The position numbers were made by a program, and so were the translations under genes. Positions 19,731 to 28,643 of a stretch of 64,000 nt of DNA are shown here, piece by piece (position 1 is the first letter of the stretch; each line of letters begins with the position of its first letter). The DNA is from Polyangium sp. y55x31 (lineage in GTDB: Bacteria; Myxococcota_A; Polyangia; Polyangiales; Polyangiaceae): positions 186,001-250,000 of the forward strand of contig NZ_JARZHG010000004.1 in NCBI RefSeq assembly GCF_029946505.1. The letters are read 5' to 3'. The notes beneath the pieces were generated by a model, which saw only the letters and a program-made list of their open reading frames with translations, did not search any database and was not told the DNA's origin.

Positions 19731-20663
19731 TCAGCGGACCTCGCCGTGCATCTCCAGCACGGCTCTTTCATGCAACTTCTTCATGAAAGCATTGCGATCC
19801 GGCGCGAGGACGAGTTCCCGGAGGTCGGCCTTTCCGATGAGCAGCACGAGATAATCATCCCGGCGCTCGCCGTGCAGATCGCTGCGAAGGGGCGCGGAAA
19901 AACCGCCCGGCGCAATGAAAAGGCCGAGGCGCGAGCGATTGAATTTGCGCGAGAGCTTCCACAAGAAGCTCCGAATCTCCGTGGCGCCCGCGGGCCGCGT
20001 CCAGTTCTTGCATTCGGCGAGGATGTACGAGGTGCGTTCGTTCACCCAGAAGGGATCGGTGGACTCGTTGCGAATGACGAGGTCGATCTCCTCGTCCTCG
20101 TTGCGACGCCGGGCCGAGGCGTGGCGAAAGCCGGGGATCGTCTTGAAAACGAGGACCATGAGGTCTTCGAGCAGCTTGCCCTTGCGGTTCGGATCCGTCT
20201 CGCTCTCGGCCGCGGCCCAGGTGTCGCGAATCGCCGCCTCGGCCTCGTCCGAGGAGAGCTCGCCGAAATGGTGCGCGCGCACGGCCTCGAGCGCATTGCG
20301 AAGTTTCGCCAGCAGGAGGACCCGGAAGATCGGGCCTTTTTCGAGGTAATCGTAGGCGCCGTCCTGGAAAGCCCGCGTGACCGCGGCCTCGGTGGCATAG
20401 CCCGTGACGAGGATGGTCTTCGCGAGCGGCGCGCGGCGGGAGACCTCGGAGACGAGGTCGAGGCCGGTGTCCGGGCCCGTCTTGCCGTCGAGCTTCTGAT
20501 CGACGAGCACGACGTCCCAGCCGCCCTGGTCGAGCCGCGCGAGCGCCTTTTCGATTTCGTCCGCGGTCTCGACGAGGTACCCCTCGCTGCCGAGCCGCGC
20601 GCGATAGAGCTGCAAGAAGCTCGGGTCGTCGTCGATGATCAAGATGCGGCCCATCGGTCTCAC
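19731..20663 (-). CDS. Response regulator fused to PD-(D/E)XK (Mrr-like) nuclease domain
   Basis: A 310-residue protein. Residues 5-125 are a receiver domain: acidic pocket DDD (11-13), phospho-acceptor D55 (VVLVDQKL), Thr in LVTGYA and Lys in LEKGP. Residues about 165-300 resemble an Mrr/restriction-endonuclease fold: KLLEDLMVLVF (Glu), PGFRHASAR, EEIDLVI (Asp), ILAECKNW (E-x-K), then a helix and LGLFIAPGG. This supplies all catalytic positions of PD-(D/E)XK nucleases. GTG 20663 overlaps the histidine kinase stop as GTGA and has AGGAG 6 nt upstream, so it is chosen over ATG 20654. A receiver with a nuclease-like output is unusual; DNA cleavage is an inference. Confidence 0.82.
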   Translation of the reverse strand: MRPMGRILIIDDDPSFLQLYRARLGSEGYLVETADEIEKALARLDQGGWDVVLVDQKLDGKTGPDTGLDLVSEVSRRAPLAKTILVTGYATEAAVTRAFQDGAYDYLEKGPIFRVLLLAKLRNALEAVRAHHFGELSSDEAEAAIRDTWAAAESETDPNRKGKLLEDLMVLVFKTIPGFRHASARRRNEDEEIDLVIRNESTDPFWVNERTSYILAECKNWTRPAGATEIRSFLWKLSRKFNRSRLGLFIAPGGFSAPLRSDLHGERRDDYLVLLIGKADLRELVLAPDRNAFMKKLHERAVLEMHGEVR

Positions 20664-22210
20664 GCGGCGCTCCTTCCGGCATCCACGGGCAGGCGGAGGA
20701 CGAAGCGAGCGCCGCCGAGCGGGCTCTCCTCGCAATGCGCCTCGCCGCCGAGCTCCGCCCGCGCGACCTCGCGCACGAGCGCGAGCCCCTGCCCCGTCCC
20801 GCCCGGTCGCAAGGAAAACCCCGGGGCAAAAATCGCTTTTCGATACTCGGGCGGGACCCCCGGGCCGTCGTCGTCGACGGTGACGACGATGGCGCCGTCG
20901 GGATCGAGCGCGGCGGCGACCCGAATCTCGGCCGGTCGATCGTCGCGGGCGCGCGCCGCATTGCGGAGCAAATCGACGATGGCCAGGACGAACCGATCCC
21001 GACGGCCGCGGACAGGCGGGAGGAAGCGGGGCCTTTCGAAGGAGGCCACACGCCCGAGCTCCTCGGCGAGCGCGGCGAGCGCGTCCTCGATGGCCGCCGC
21101 GACGTCGAAAGGCTCGGGCGGAGGGCCCGCGCGCTCGACGACCTGCGCCATTTCGGTCATGAATCGGAAGATGCGATCCACGCCGCCCGTGATGGTGGCG
21201 CCGTGCCGGTCGACGAGCGGGCCGCGGCCGTCACGCTGGAGCGCGGCGAAGAGGTCGTCGATGGCCTCGCGCACGGGGACGAGGGCATTGCGGATTTCAT
21301 GCGCGACCATGCGCGCGTGCCGGGTCATGGCGAATGCGGCGCTCTCGCGCTGGATCAATGCGGTGGCGGCGCGAATGCGGCCGAGGACGGCGGCGGTCTC
21401 GTCTTGAATGAGCGCGCCGGCGAGGAGGACCATCGGCGTATCACCCGAGGCGACCTCGGCGAGGAGCTCGGCGCCATTCTCGGTGAGCTCATACGTGGTG
21501 AGCGCCTCCTCGGCCTCGTCCTCGAATGAAAGGAGGCCAAGCGCGGCGAGGCGATCGAGCGATTGCGGATGCGCGGGCCAGGTCTCGCTCCCATACCAGA
21601 AGACGCGGAGCCTGCGGGCCGCGACGAGGCGCGCCGCGGCCGCACGCGAGATTCGCCAGGGATCCGAGGGCCCGCGCGATTGCGCGACCTCGACGGCGAG
21701 CAGCCAGCGGACGGCGTCACGCTCGGGCAGGCCGAGGACGAGGCGGCCAATCGGCGTGAGGAGCGTCTCGCCCTCGGCGCGTCGCAAGGCCCGCACTTCG
21801 AGCGCATACCGATCGGGCCAGAGGCTCGGGGTGCGCTCGGGGCGCTGGATGGAGAAGAGGACCTCGCTGGAGAGTCGATCGAGCTCGCGATCACGAATGC
21901 GCGAGCCGGCCGAATCGGACAAACCAATCCGGCGGCGCAGGGCGATGTCGACGAGCGCATGCAGCTCCGCGGCGCTCGCGCCGAACGCGAGGCCTCCTTC
22001 CAGGAGTCGCTGCATTTCCTGGACGAACGCCCCGAGCTTGTCGGACCAGACGTCGTGCAGGCGCTCGATTTTCTCCTCGGGCTCGCCGCGCGCTTCGAGG
22101 GCTTCGAGCGCGTCGAGCAGCGTCTTTCGATGCGCGCCGAGGCCCGAAAGCGCCCACGAAGCGCCCTCCGGGCGGTCGAGAGAGCGGCGCACATCGTCGA
22201 GGAAAGACAC
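20660..22210 (-). CDS. Soluble histidine kinase partnered with the nuclease-fused regulator
   Basis: A 516-residue cytoplasmic histidine kinase with no transmembrane helix. Residues 1-280 are an unrecognised helical sensor region that includes a winged-helix-like stretch (SLDRLAALGLLSFE ... YELTENGAELLAEV). The H-box is MVAHEIRNALVPVREA (His about 303). The HATPase domain shows LLRNAARA (N box), DDGPGVP (G1) and GGTGQGLALV (G2). Translation starts at GTG. The stop overlaps the regulator start by 4 nt, so the two form a tight pair. The signal is unknown. Three GTTTGTC repeats lie upstream. Confidence 0.87.
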   Translation of the reverse strand: MSFLDDVRRSLDRPEGASWALSGLGAHRKTLLDALEALEARGEPEEKIERLHDVWSDKLGAFVQEMQRLLEGGLAFGASAAELHALVDIALRRRIGLSDSAGSRIRDRELDRLSSEVLFSIQRPERTPSLWPDRYALEVRALRRAEGETLLTPIGRLVLGLPERDAVRWLLAVEVAQSRGPSDPWRISRAAAARLVAARRLRVFWYGSETWPAHPQSLDRLAALGLLSFEDEAEEALTTYELTENGAELLAEVASGDTPMVLLAGALIQDETAAVLGRIRAATALIQRESAAFAMTRHARMVAHEIRNALVPVREAIDDLFAALQRDGRGPLVDRHGATITGGVDRIFRFMTEMAQVVERAGPPPEPFDVAAAIEDALAALAEELGRVASFERPRFLPPVRGRRDRFVLAIVDLLRNAARARDDRPAEIRVAAALDPDGAIVVTVDDDGPGVPPEYRKAIFAPGFSLRPGGTGQGLALVREVARAELGGEAHCEESPLGGARFVLRLPVDAGRSAA

Positions 22211-22234
22211 GCCGGAAGGTGATGCCGGGTGCCC

Positions 22235-22275
22235 GGGTTTGTCAAGTCCGGGTTTGTCCGCGGGCCGCGTTTGTC
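22235..22275 (-). promoter_or_regulatory. Three direct GTTTGTC repeats upstream of the histidine kinase
   Basis: GGGTTTGTC at 22235-22243 and 22250-22258, and GCGTTTGTC at 22267-22275, spaced 15 and 17 bp. They fill the 78-bp gap between the rsmE stop and the histidine kinase start. They could be a regulator binding array or promoter-proximal repeat; no protein can be assigned. Confidence 0.35.
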
Positions 22276-22288
22276 CGCGGCGCGAGGG

Positions 22289-23017
22289 TTATCGCGCGAG
22301 GAGCACCACGCCGCCGAGCACCGCCGCGCATACCGTCTCGGCGCGGAGCGTGAGCGGACCAAACGAGACACGCGAGAGGCCGGCCGAGGTGCACGCCTCG
22401 ATCTCGGCCGGCGACAAACCCCCCTCGGGGCCCACGACGAACGCGAGCTCGACCTCCGGGCCGAGGCGCCGGAGCGCCGGGCCGAGCGGCGCGTCGGCCA
22501 CGGGATCCAGGCAGAAGCCATGAACGCCCTCGCCCGAGGCGAAGAGCTGCACGGCCTCGACGAGCTCCATCGGCGACGAGATCGCCGGGGCGTCGCCGCG
22601 GCCGCATTGCCGGGCGGCCTCGACCGCGATGCGGCGCCATCGCGCCGCGCGGCCGTCTGCGGGGCGGCCCACGGATCGCTCGGCGACGATCGGGACCACG
22701 CGGCTCGCGCCGAGCTCGGTCGCGTCGCGGACGATGGCGTCGAACTTGTCGCTCTTGCACGTGGCCTGGAGGATCGTCACGCGGCGCGCAGGCAGGAACG
22801 TGGCCGCGCGAGGCTCCTCGACGAGGACGGAGACGCTCGCGCGATCGATCGCGGTGATCTCGGCGTCGGCCTCGATCGCGCGGTCGGGATCGAAGAGCAC
22901 CACGCGATCGCCGAGGCGCTTGCGATGCACGCGCGCGACGTAACGGGAGGCGTCCTCGTCAAGGATCGATGCGCCCGCCTCGACGCGGGCGACGGGGACA
23001 CGCAGCGGGCCCCTCAT
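22289..23017 (-). CDS. rsmE: 16S rRNA m3U1498 methyltransferase
   Basis: A 242-residue SPOUT methyltransferase. The N-terminal PUA-like barrel contains SRYVARVHRKRLGDRVVLFD. The trefoil-knot SAM site is shown by FVVGPEGGLSPAEIE and FGPLTLRAETV, both family signatures. It methylates N3 of U1498 in 16S rRNA within the small subunit. The start ATG overlaps the prmA stop (ATGA), giving a translation-coupled prmA-rsmE pair, a common bacterial arrangement. Length is typical. Confidence 0.93.
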   Translation of the reverse strand: MRGPLRVPVARVEAGASILDEDASRYVARVHRKRLGDRVVLFDPDRAIEADAEITAIDRASVSVLVEEPRAATFLPARRVTILQATCKSDKFDAIVRDATELGASRVVPIVAERSVGRPADGRAARWRRIAVEAARQCGRGDAPAISSPMELVEAVQLFASGEGVHGFCLDPVADAPLGPALRRLGPEVELAFVVGPEGGLSPAEIEACTSAGLSRVSFGPLTLRAETVCAAVLGGVVLLAR

Positions 23018-23910
23018 GACGCAGCGAACGCGATCGCGACCCAGTCGTCGCCCGTGCCGTCGCCGCGGCGTCGCGTCTCGAGGTGACGCAGCGGGCGCGC
23101 GAGCGAGGTGTACCGCGCGACGATCTCGTCGTGCTCGGCCGCGAGGATGCCCGAGAGGATCAAGAGGCCCGACGGAGCGACGACACGGGCGAGATCCTCC
23201 GCGATCGGGCGCAGCACGCGGGTCTCGATGTTCGCGAGCACCACGGGGAACGTCTCGGTCACGTGCTCGATCGTCTGCTCACGGACGACGATGCGATCGG
23301 CGAGGCCGTTGCGCTCGGCGTTCTCACGCACGACGTCGATGACCTCGGGGTCGTTGTCGATCGCGAGCGCGCTCGCGGCGCCGTAGATCAGCGCGACGAG
23401 CGCGAGGATCCCGCTGCCCGTGCCGACGTCGAGCAGGCGCGCGCCCGGCAGAGAATTCTTACGATCGTGAAGCATCTCGGCGACGAGCGCGGTCGTCGCA
23501 TGCAGGCCCGTGCCGAAGGCGCGGCCGGGTTCGAGCTCGAGCACGTGTTCGTCCGCGCGCTTCTTCTCGTAAGCGACCCACGGCGGCACGACGACGATGT
23601 CGGCCGTGAACGGGAACGGCTCGAAGTGCTGCTTCCAGGCGTCGCGCCAGGCGTCACCCACGATCTCCTCGATGCGCGGCGCGAGCGAGGGGTCTTCCTC
23701 GACGAGCGCCGCGATCGCCTGGTCGGCTTCTTCGCGCGTGGAAAAACTCGCGACGAGGGTCACCTTGCCGGAGCCCGCGCCTTTCGCGAGCGTCTGCTCG
23801 TCGCGCTCCTCGACGCCCATGGCGCCGAGATCGAAGAGGTGTGCGCCGAGCTCTTCGGCTCGGTCGCGGGGGACGTCGACGGCGACGAACGGATAAACGG
23901 GCTCGGTCAT
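23014..23910 (-). CDS. prmA: Ribosomal protein L11 methyltransferase
   Basis: A 298-residue class I SAM methyltransferase. Features: the N-terminal L11-binding region, WRDAWKQHFEPFPF before the catalytic domain, FGTGLHATT, the SAM motif LLDVGTGSGILAL, the acidic DNDPEVI, and VLANIETRVL. It trimethylates L11 on the ribosome. It overlaps rsmE by 4 nt. ATG 23910 gives the usual full length. Confidence 0.93.
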   Translation of the reverse strand: MTEPVYPFVAVDVPRDRAEELGAHLFDLGAMGVEERDEQTLAKGAGSGKVTLVASFSTREEADQAIAALVEEDPSLAPRIEEIVGDAWRDAWKQHFEPFPFTADIVVVPPWVAYEKKRADEHVLELEPGRAFGTGLHATTALVAEMLHDRKNSLPGARLLDVGTGSGILALVALIYGAASALAIDNDPEVIDVVRENAERNGLADRIVVREQTIEHVTETFPVVLANIETRVLRPIAEDLARVVAPSGLLILSGILAAEHDEIVARYTSLARPLRHLETRRRGDGTGDDWVAIAFAAS

Positions 23911-23961
23911 TTCGGGTCGAGGTTTTGGCGCGGATCGGCGCTCGGGGCCACCCGAGATCGT

Positions 23962-24864
23962 CTACTCCGTCACGCGAATCGTCACGGTCGAGGTCCGCTG
24001 GTTGAGGAGGAAGTACGTCGCGGTCACGCCGCCGCCCACGACCGCGAGGCCGACGGGCACCCAGAACCACGGGCTCGACAAGACGCCGCCCTTCTGCGCC
24101 GCAGGCACGGCGATGCGCAGCGGCGTCGCAGCATCACCACGCGAGGTGAGCGGCAGGCCGCCCTTGTCGATCGCTTGCAGGTAGTACTCGACGAGCGGGG
24201 GTTTGACCGCGTCGCTCGGGATCTGCGCGCGGAACTCGCCGAGCGTGTAGCTCGCGGGCACGAGGACGAACTTGCCGTCGGCGCCCGTGCGATACGCGAG
24301 CTGCATCGCGCGCACGCGGCCGTCGGGATCTTCGACGCGGCCCGTGAGCTTGATCAAGGTCCCCGGCGGCACCTGCGCCGGCGAGCTGTGCATGATGCGG
24401 ATCGGTTTTTCGGCCGCGGGCGAGTCGGTGCTCTCGCGTCCCGGTTTGCCCTCGGCCTCCCACTTCTCGCGCGTCGCCTTGAAGAAGTCCTTGAAGCGCG
24501 GAGATTCGGTCGGCGGCAGGGTGTACGTCTCGTCGAGCACGAGGAGGCCACGCACGGCGGCGTCCGCCTCGTCCGCGCGCTTGAGCACGATGTAGTTGTA
24601 GGCGAGCAGGCGGTAGATCTCGATCTTCTCCTGCTTGCTCGTGCCGGGGCGGAGGAGCGCGGCGGAGAGCGTCTGGATCGACTCTTCGTACTCGGCGTCG
24701 TCGAAGAGCGCGCTGCCGCGCTGGATGAGCGAGGTGACGCTGGCCTTGTCGCCTTTGGCAGCAGCTTGCGCGAACGCGAGGGAAGGCGTCGCGACGACGA
24801 ACGCAGAATGGCAAGCAGCCGTGAGGGCGAGCGTCGCGGCGAGGCGAGGCCAGACGGAGCGCAT
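23962..24864 (-). CDS. Exported TPR-like protein with C-terminal membrane anchor
   Basis: A 300-residue protein with a signal peptide (LAATLALTAACHSAFVVA ... AFAQ). A TPR-like helical block (about 40-110: SLIQRGSALFDDAEYEESIQTL, IYRLLAYNYIVLKRADEAD) is followed by a beta-domain (about 150-250) and a C-terminal hydrophobic helix (WFWVPVGLAVVGGGVTATYFLL) near residue 275. This layout recurs in myxobacterial envelope proteins of unknown role. Start chosen at ATG 24864, where the signal begins. The gene lies 51 nt upstream of prmA; an envelope role is inferred. Confidence 0.8.
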   Translation of the reverse strand: MRSVWPRLAATLALTAACHSAFVVATPSLAFAQAAAKGDKASVTSLIQRGSALFDDAEYEESIQTLSAALLRPGTSKQEKIEIYRLLAYNYIVLKRADEADAAVRGLLVLDETYTLPPTESPRFKDFFKATREKWEAEGKPGRESTDSPAAEKPIRIMHSSPAQVPPGTLIKLTGRVEDPDGRVRAMQLAYRTGADGKFVLVPASYTLGEFRAQIPSDAVKPPLVEYYLQAIDKGGLPLTSRGDAATPLRIAVPAAQKGGVLSSPWFWVPVGLAVVGGGVTATYFLLNQRTSTVTIRVTE

Positions 24865-24920
24865 GGGCCTTAACGTAGCCGGAAACGCGCGCCGTTGGCG
24901 AGAGCCGTGCGCGCGCTCTT

Positions 24921-25610
24921 TCAGCGCGGGTAGTAGGTCCTTCGCGCCGGCACGCTCACGAGCACGCTGGAGCGATCCTCGGGCGGAGGCGGGTGTTCGC
25001 CCGCGCGCAGCACCATCGCGGTGAGGCGGCCGCCGTACACGCAGCCCGTGTCGATGCCCGTCGCGTGACGGTGGATCTGCGGGCGCTCGAGGGCGTTGTG
25101 CCCGAAGACGAGGTGCGGCGGCCCCACGTACCGCTCGCCCCACAAGATCGAGCCGCGCCGCTCCTCGGGCGCGCCGCTCCAGTTGAGCGAACGCACGTAC
25201 ATGAGCGTCCGTGGGCTCTGGCGCTCGATCGGCAGCGTGGGATCGACGCCGGCGTGCACGATGCGCAGGTCATGCTCCGGCAGGTCGAGCCAGAGCGGCA
25301 GCGAGGCGAGGAACTCCCAGTGCCGGCGACGCAGCACGCGCACGACCTCGCGCTGCAGGCTGCCGAGATGCGGCGCGATGCTCGGAGGCATCTGCCGGTA
25401 GCGCAGGAGCCGGTCCTCGTGGTTGCCGCGCACGACGCGCGCGTCGAGCTTGCGGAGCAGATCGATCGTGCCCGCGGGATCGGGACCACGCACGACGAGG
25501 TCGCCGACGGAGACCAGCTGGTCGCCCGCGCCGAACCCGACGTGGCCGAGCAAATCTTCGAGTTCGTCCCTGCATCCGTGCAGGTCGCCGACCACGACCG
25601 TTCGACCCAT
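24921..25610 (-). CDS. Calcineurin-like metallophosphatase (PrpA/ApaH type)
   Basis: A 229-residue phosphatase with the full metallophosphoesterase signature: GDLHGC, SVGDLVVRGPD, VRGNHED, IVHAG and VFGHNA. The family includes Ser/Thr protein phosphatases and diadenosine tetraphosphatases; sequence alone does not decide. GGGAG lies just upstream of ATG 25610. It begins 9 nt after glgC ends, so the two are an operon. Reversing phosphorylation by one of the nearby kinases is possible but speculative. Confidence 0.88.
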   Translation of the reverse strand: MGRTVVVGDLHGCRDELEDLLGHVGFGAGDQLVSVGDLVVRGPDPAGTIDLLRKLDARVVRGNHEDRLLRYRQMPPSIAPHLGSLQREVVRVLRRRHWEFLASLPLWLDLPEHDLRIVHAGVDPTLPIERQSPRTLMYVRSLNWSGAPEERRGSILWGERYVGPPHLVFGHNALERPQIHRHATGIDTGCVYGGRLTAMVLRAGEHPPPPEDRSSVLVSVPARRTYYPR

Positions 25611-25619
25611 CGCTCCCGC

Positions 25620-26885
25620 TCAGCCGATCTTGGCGCGCTTGGGGATGACGACGATGCCTCCCTCGCTCACGTACCAGCGCTTCCTGTCTTCCTCGAGGTT
25701 GTAGCCGATCTCGGCCCCCGACGGGACCTCGACGTCCTTGTCGATGATCGCGCGGCGGATCTTGGCGTGCCTGCCAATCACGACATTCTCGAAAAGCACG
25801 CTCTCCTCGACATGGCTGAAGGAGTTCACGCGGCAGCGGTTCGAGAGAACACTTCGATGGATGCGACCGCCGGAGATGATGCAGCCGAGCGAGACGAGGC
25901 TCTCGGTCGCGATGCCGACGCGCGCGTTCCACTCGTCGCGGAAGACGAACTTCGCCGGCGGATCGTGGCTCATCGCGGTGCGGATCGGCCAGCGCTGGTT
26001 GTAGAGGTTGAAGGCGGGCTGCACGCTGATGAGGTCCATCTGCGCGGCCCAGTAGGCGTCGATCGTGCCGATGTCGCGCCAGTAGGCGTTCGAACCTTCG
26101 TCCTCGCCGGGCACGCGGTTCGTCTGGAAATCGTAGACGAACGCGCGTTTCCCGTTCTTGACCAGGTACGGGATGATGTCGCGGCCGAAGTCGTGCGCGC
26201 TCTGCTCGTTCTTCGCGTCCTGCTCGAGCGCGTCGAGGAGCTGGCCCGTGTTGAAGATGTAGTTGCCCATCGAAGCGAGGGCGAGATCGGGGTGGCCGGG
26301 CATCGGCGGCGGGTCGGCGACCTTCTCGTGGAAAGCGATGATGCGTCCGCTCGCGTCGGCCTCGATCACGCCGAACTCCCGGGCTTCCTTGCGCGGGACG
26401 GGGATCGCCGCGACCGTGACCTCGGCGTTGCGCTCGAGGTGCTCGTCGAGCATCTGGCGCATGTCCATCTTGTAGACGTGGTCGCCGCCGAAGATGCAGA
26501 CGTGCGTGGGCGACTCGTCCGTGATGACGTGCTGGGTCTGGTAGACGGCGTCGGCCGAGCCCTTGAACCAGCTCTTGCCGGTGCGCTGCTGCGCCGGGAT
26601 CGTCTCGATGAAGTTGTCGAGCATCGGCGACAGGCGCCAGGCCCGCGCGATGTGCTCGTCGAGCGATGCACTCTTGTACTGCGTGAGGATCTTGATCTTG
26701 TGCAGCCCCGAGTTGACGAAGTTCGAGAGCACGATGTCGATGATCCGGTAGCGCCCGCCGAAAGGAACGGCCGGCTTGGCGCGGTCCGAGGTGAGAGGAC
26801 CGAGCCTCCGGCCCTCTCCACCCGCCAGGATCATGACGAGCACACGTGAAGTCTCGAACGGGGCGCGCAGCTTCGTCTCGCGCAT
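25620..26885 (-). CDS. glgC: Glucose-1-phosphate adenylyltransferase
   Basis: A 421-residue ADP-glucose pyrophosphorylase. The N-terminal nucleotidyltransferase shows VMILAGGEGRRLGPLT and RAKPAVPFGG; GGDHVYKMDMRQM and EFGVIEADASGRI are further family blocks; the C-terminal left-handed beta-helix is at about 300-400. It makes ADP-glucose from Glc-1-P and ATP for glycogen synthesis. Other glg genes are not in the window; the only partner is the downstream phosphatase. ATG 26885 is chosen. The 244-bp space to the divergent lipoprotein gene shows no convincing promoter consensus. Confidence 0.93.
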   Translation of the reverse strand: MRETKLRAPFETSRVLVMILAGGEGRRLGPLTSDRAKPAVPFGGRYRIIDIVLSNFVNSGLHKIKILTQYKSASLDEHIARAWRLSPMLDNFIETIPAQQRTGKSWFKGSADAVYQTQHVITDESPTHVCIFGGDHVYKMDMRQMLDEHLERNAEVTVAAIPVPRKEAREFGVIEADASGRIIAFHEKVADPPPMPGHPDLALASMGNYIFNTGQLLDALEQDAKNEQSAHDFGRDIIPYLVKNGKRAFVYDFQTNRVPGEDEGSNAYWRDIGTIDAYWAAQMDLISVQPAFNLYNQRWPIRTAMSHDPPAKFVFRDEWNARVGIATESLVSLGCIISGGRIHRSVLSNRCRVNSFSHVEESVLFENVVIGRHAKIRRAIIDKDVEVPSGAEIGYNLEEDRKRWYVSEGGIVVIPKRAKIG

Positions 26886-27129
26886 GGTTCGTGGAGACTA
26901 CCCTACCTTCGTGTCCCAGGCGACGCTCGACGACGAGGGGCGAGTTTGGACGGGCCTGTCAGTTCGCTCGAGGCCTCGTTATGAGGGACCGAGGCGCCAG
27001 AGCCCCCCTCCTTCGGCGAATCTCTTTACGCGCCGTGCGCCATCGTGTTAGCCCTTTCCAGCCCAATCCCCCTGCCCAGGGCGGCAGCCTGTGCCCGAGG
27101 GCGTACCCTCGAGCGGCCCGGAGAGACTC

Positions 27130-27837
27130 ATGAACGTCCGACATGCACTCGTTTTCGCCCTCGCCTCCGTGACAGGCTCGGCCGTGCTCGGCTGCGGGCC
27201 GTCTGAGGAGCCGTACAAGGCCAAGCCCGCCGTGAGCGGCAAGAAGGCCGCGCTGCCCGCCGTGCCGACGCTCCCGCAGAAGCAGAAGAAGACGCCGGAC
27301 GGCGCCTTCACGATCTGGGGCATCACGCACGATCTCCGCAGCCGCGTGCACTTCGAGGACGTCAACGGCAAGCAGGTCTCGATCGTCGGCTACATCGTCA
27401 AGACGAACTACGCCGACGCGCCGGCGTGCTCGATCCACAAGACGGGCAAGGGCGATCCGCCGGACTGCAAGGCGCCGATCCCGACCTTCGCGATCGCCGA
27501 CGAGAAGGGCGAGACGAAGGACATGATCGACGTCATGGGCTGGGCCTCGAACTTCGCCCAGGTCTTCACGCTGATCGAGGCGATCGACAAGCAGCCGAAG
27601 GGCAAGGAGAGCGAGGCGAAGCTCGCCGACGAGTTCTGGGGCGCGGACCTGCCGAACCCGATCCCCAACATCGGGGCGAAGGTCAAGGTGACGGGCACCT
27701 ACTCGGTGACGTTCACGAAGGCGAGCTCGGGCGCCGCCGCGAACCCGAAGTACGGGATCATGACGGCCGAGAAGATCGAGTTCCTCGAGCAGGCGCCCGA
27801 GAAGGCCTATCTGCCCGGGATGAAGAAGAAGCCCTGA
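27130..27837 (+). CDS. Lipoprotein with probable OB-fold domain
   Basis: A 235-residue lipoprotein with lipobox VLGC near residue 23. A Lys/Pro-rich linker precedes a beta-rich domain (about 60-220). Two strand pairs (QVSIVGYIVK ... VKVTGTYSVTF) are typical of OB folds such as the tRNA_anti-like group, an assignment by eye only. An insertion holds two Cys (ACSIH ... DCKAP) that may form a disulfide. It heads a plus-strand run with a second lipoprotein and a pseudokinase, and could interact with them. Function unknown. Confidence 0.75.
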   Translation: MNVRHALVFALASVTGSAVLGCGPSEEPYKAKPAVSGKKAALPAVPTLPQKQKKTPDGAFTIWGITHDLRSRVHFEDVNGKQVSIVGYIVKTNYADAPACSIHKTGKGDPPDCKAPIPTFAIADEKGETKDMIDVMGWASNFAQVFTLIEAIDKQPKGKESEAKLADEFWGADLPNPIPNIGAKVKVTGTYSVTFTKASSGAAANPKYGIMTAEKIEFLEQAPEKAYLPGMKKKP

Positions 27838-27950
27838 GCCAAGTCTCCCGAGCGCTCCCCGCGCCCCAGGATCCGGCGGCGAAGGTGGGGGGGGCGAGAC
27901 CCGAAATACTTGCGGACGCCGGCCGGCATCTGACACGCTCGGATTTGCGC

Positions 27951-28640
27951 ATGGTCTACCGCACCTTCAAAGCAATCGCCTCCCTCGCACTTCTCCTCGT
28001 GGCCGCGGCCTGCGGCGGGAGCCAAACGGAAGTCAAAGAGCCGGAAGGCGACACCGGCACACCGGCCGTCGAAACGCCGCCGCCGCCGCCGAAGTGCGAG
28101 TCGCTCGACGAGAAGTGCGCTTCGAAGGGCGACAAGACCGTCGCGAAGGTCAAGAGCGCGGACCTCTCGTTCACGCCCGCGGAGAAGTGGATCTACGCGC
28201 AGGGCGAAGCCCAGACGATCGCGCAGGCCTCGGACGAGGGCGCGGTCGTGGTGTTCGGCTCGTACGCGCCGGACAAGGACGCGAAGAAGGACACGGCCGC
28301 GCGCGACGCGGCGCTCGCGGAGCTCATCAAGGCGGCCGCGATCACGCTGCCCAAGGGCGCGAAGATCAACTGGAAGCAGAAGCCGGACAACCAAGAGGTC
28401 AACGGCATCAAGCTCAACGTCTGGAACTTGCCGGGCGCCGAGCGCGCCAAGAAGAAGGGCACGCTGCTCGTGCTCCAGGCCCCGCTCGCCGATGACAAGG
28501 CGCTGCTCGCGCTCGGCTTCGCGGCCGACGACGACGAGGCCGGCATGGGCGCGGTGAGCAAGGCGATCGAGTCGATCAAGGCCGGGAAGGCCGACGACAA
28601 GAAAGCCGACGACAAGAAGTCCGACGGCGAGAAGAAGTAA
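27951..28640 (+). CDS. Lipoprotein with Lys/Asp-rich tail
   Basis: A 229-residue protein with lipobox AAAC (about residue 21). The central region (about 60-200) looks like an alpha/beta fold of unknown family (EGAVVVFGSYAPDK, GTLLVLQAPLADDKALLALGF). The tail is a DDKKADDKK repeat. It ends 3 nt before the pseudokinase GTG, so the two are almost certainly co-translated and may act as a pair. The open frame upstream of 27951 (from 27426) is a shadow of the preceding gene. Confidence 0.78.
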   Translation: MVYRTFKAIASLALLLVAAACGGSQTEVKEPEGDTGTPAVETPPPPPKCESLDEKCASKGDKTVAKVKSADLSFTPAEKWIYAQGEAQTIAQASDEGAVVVFGSYAPDKDAKKDTAARDAALAELIKAAAITLPKGAKINWKQKPDNQEVNGIKLNVWNLPGAERAKKKGTLLVLQAPLADDKALLALGFAADDDEAGMGAVSKAIESIKAGKADDKKADDKKSDGEKK

Positions 28641-28643
28641 CCC

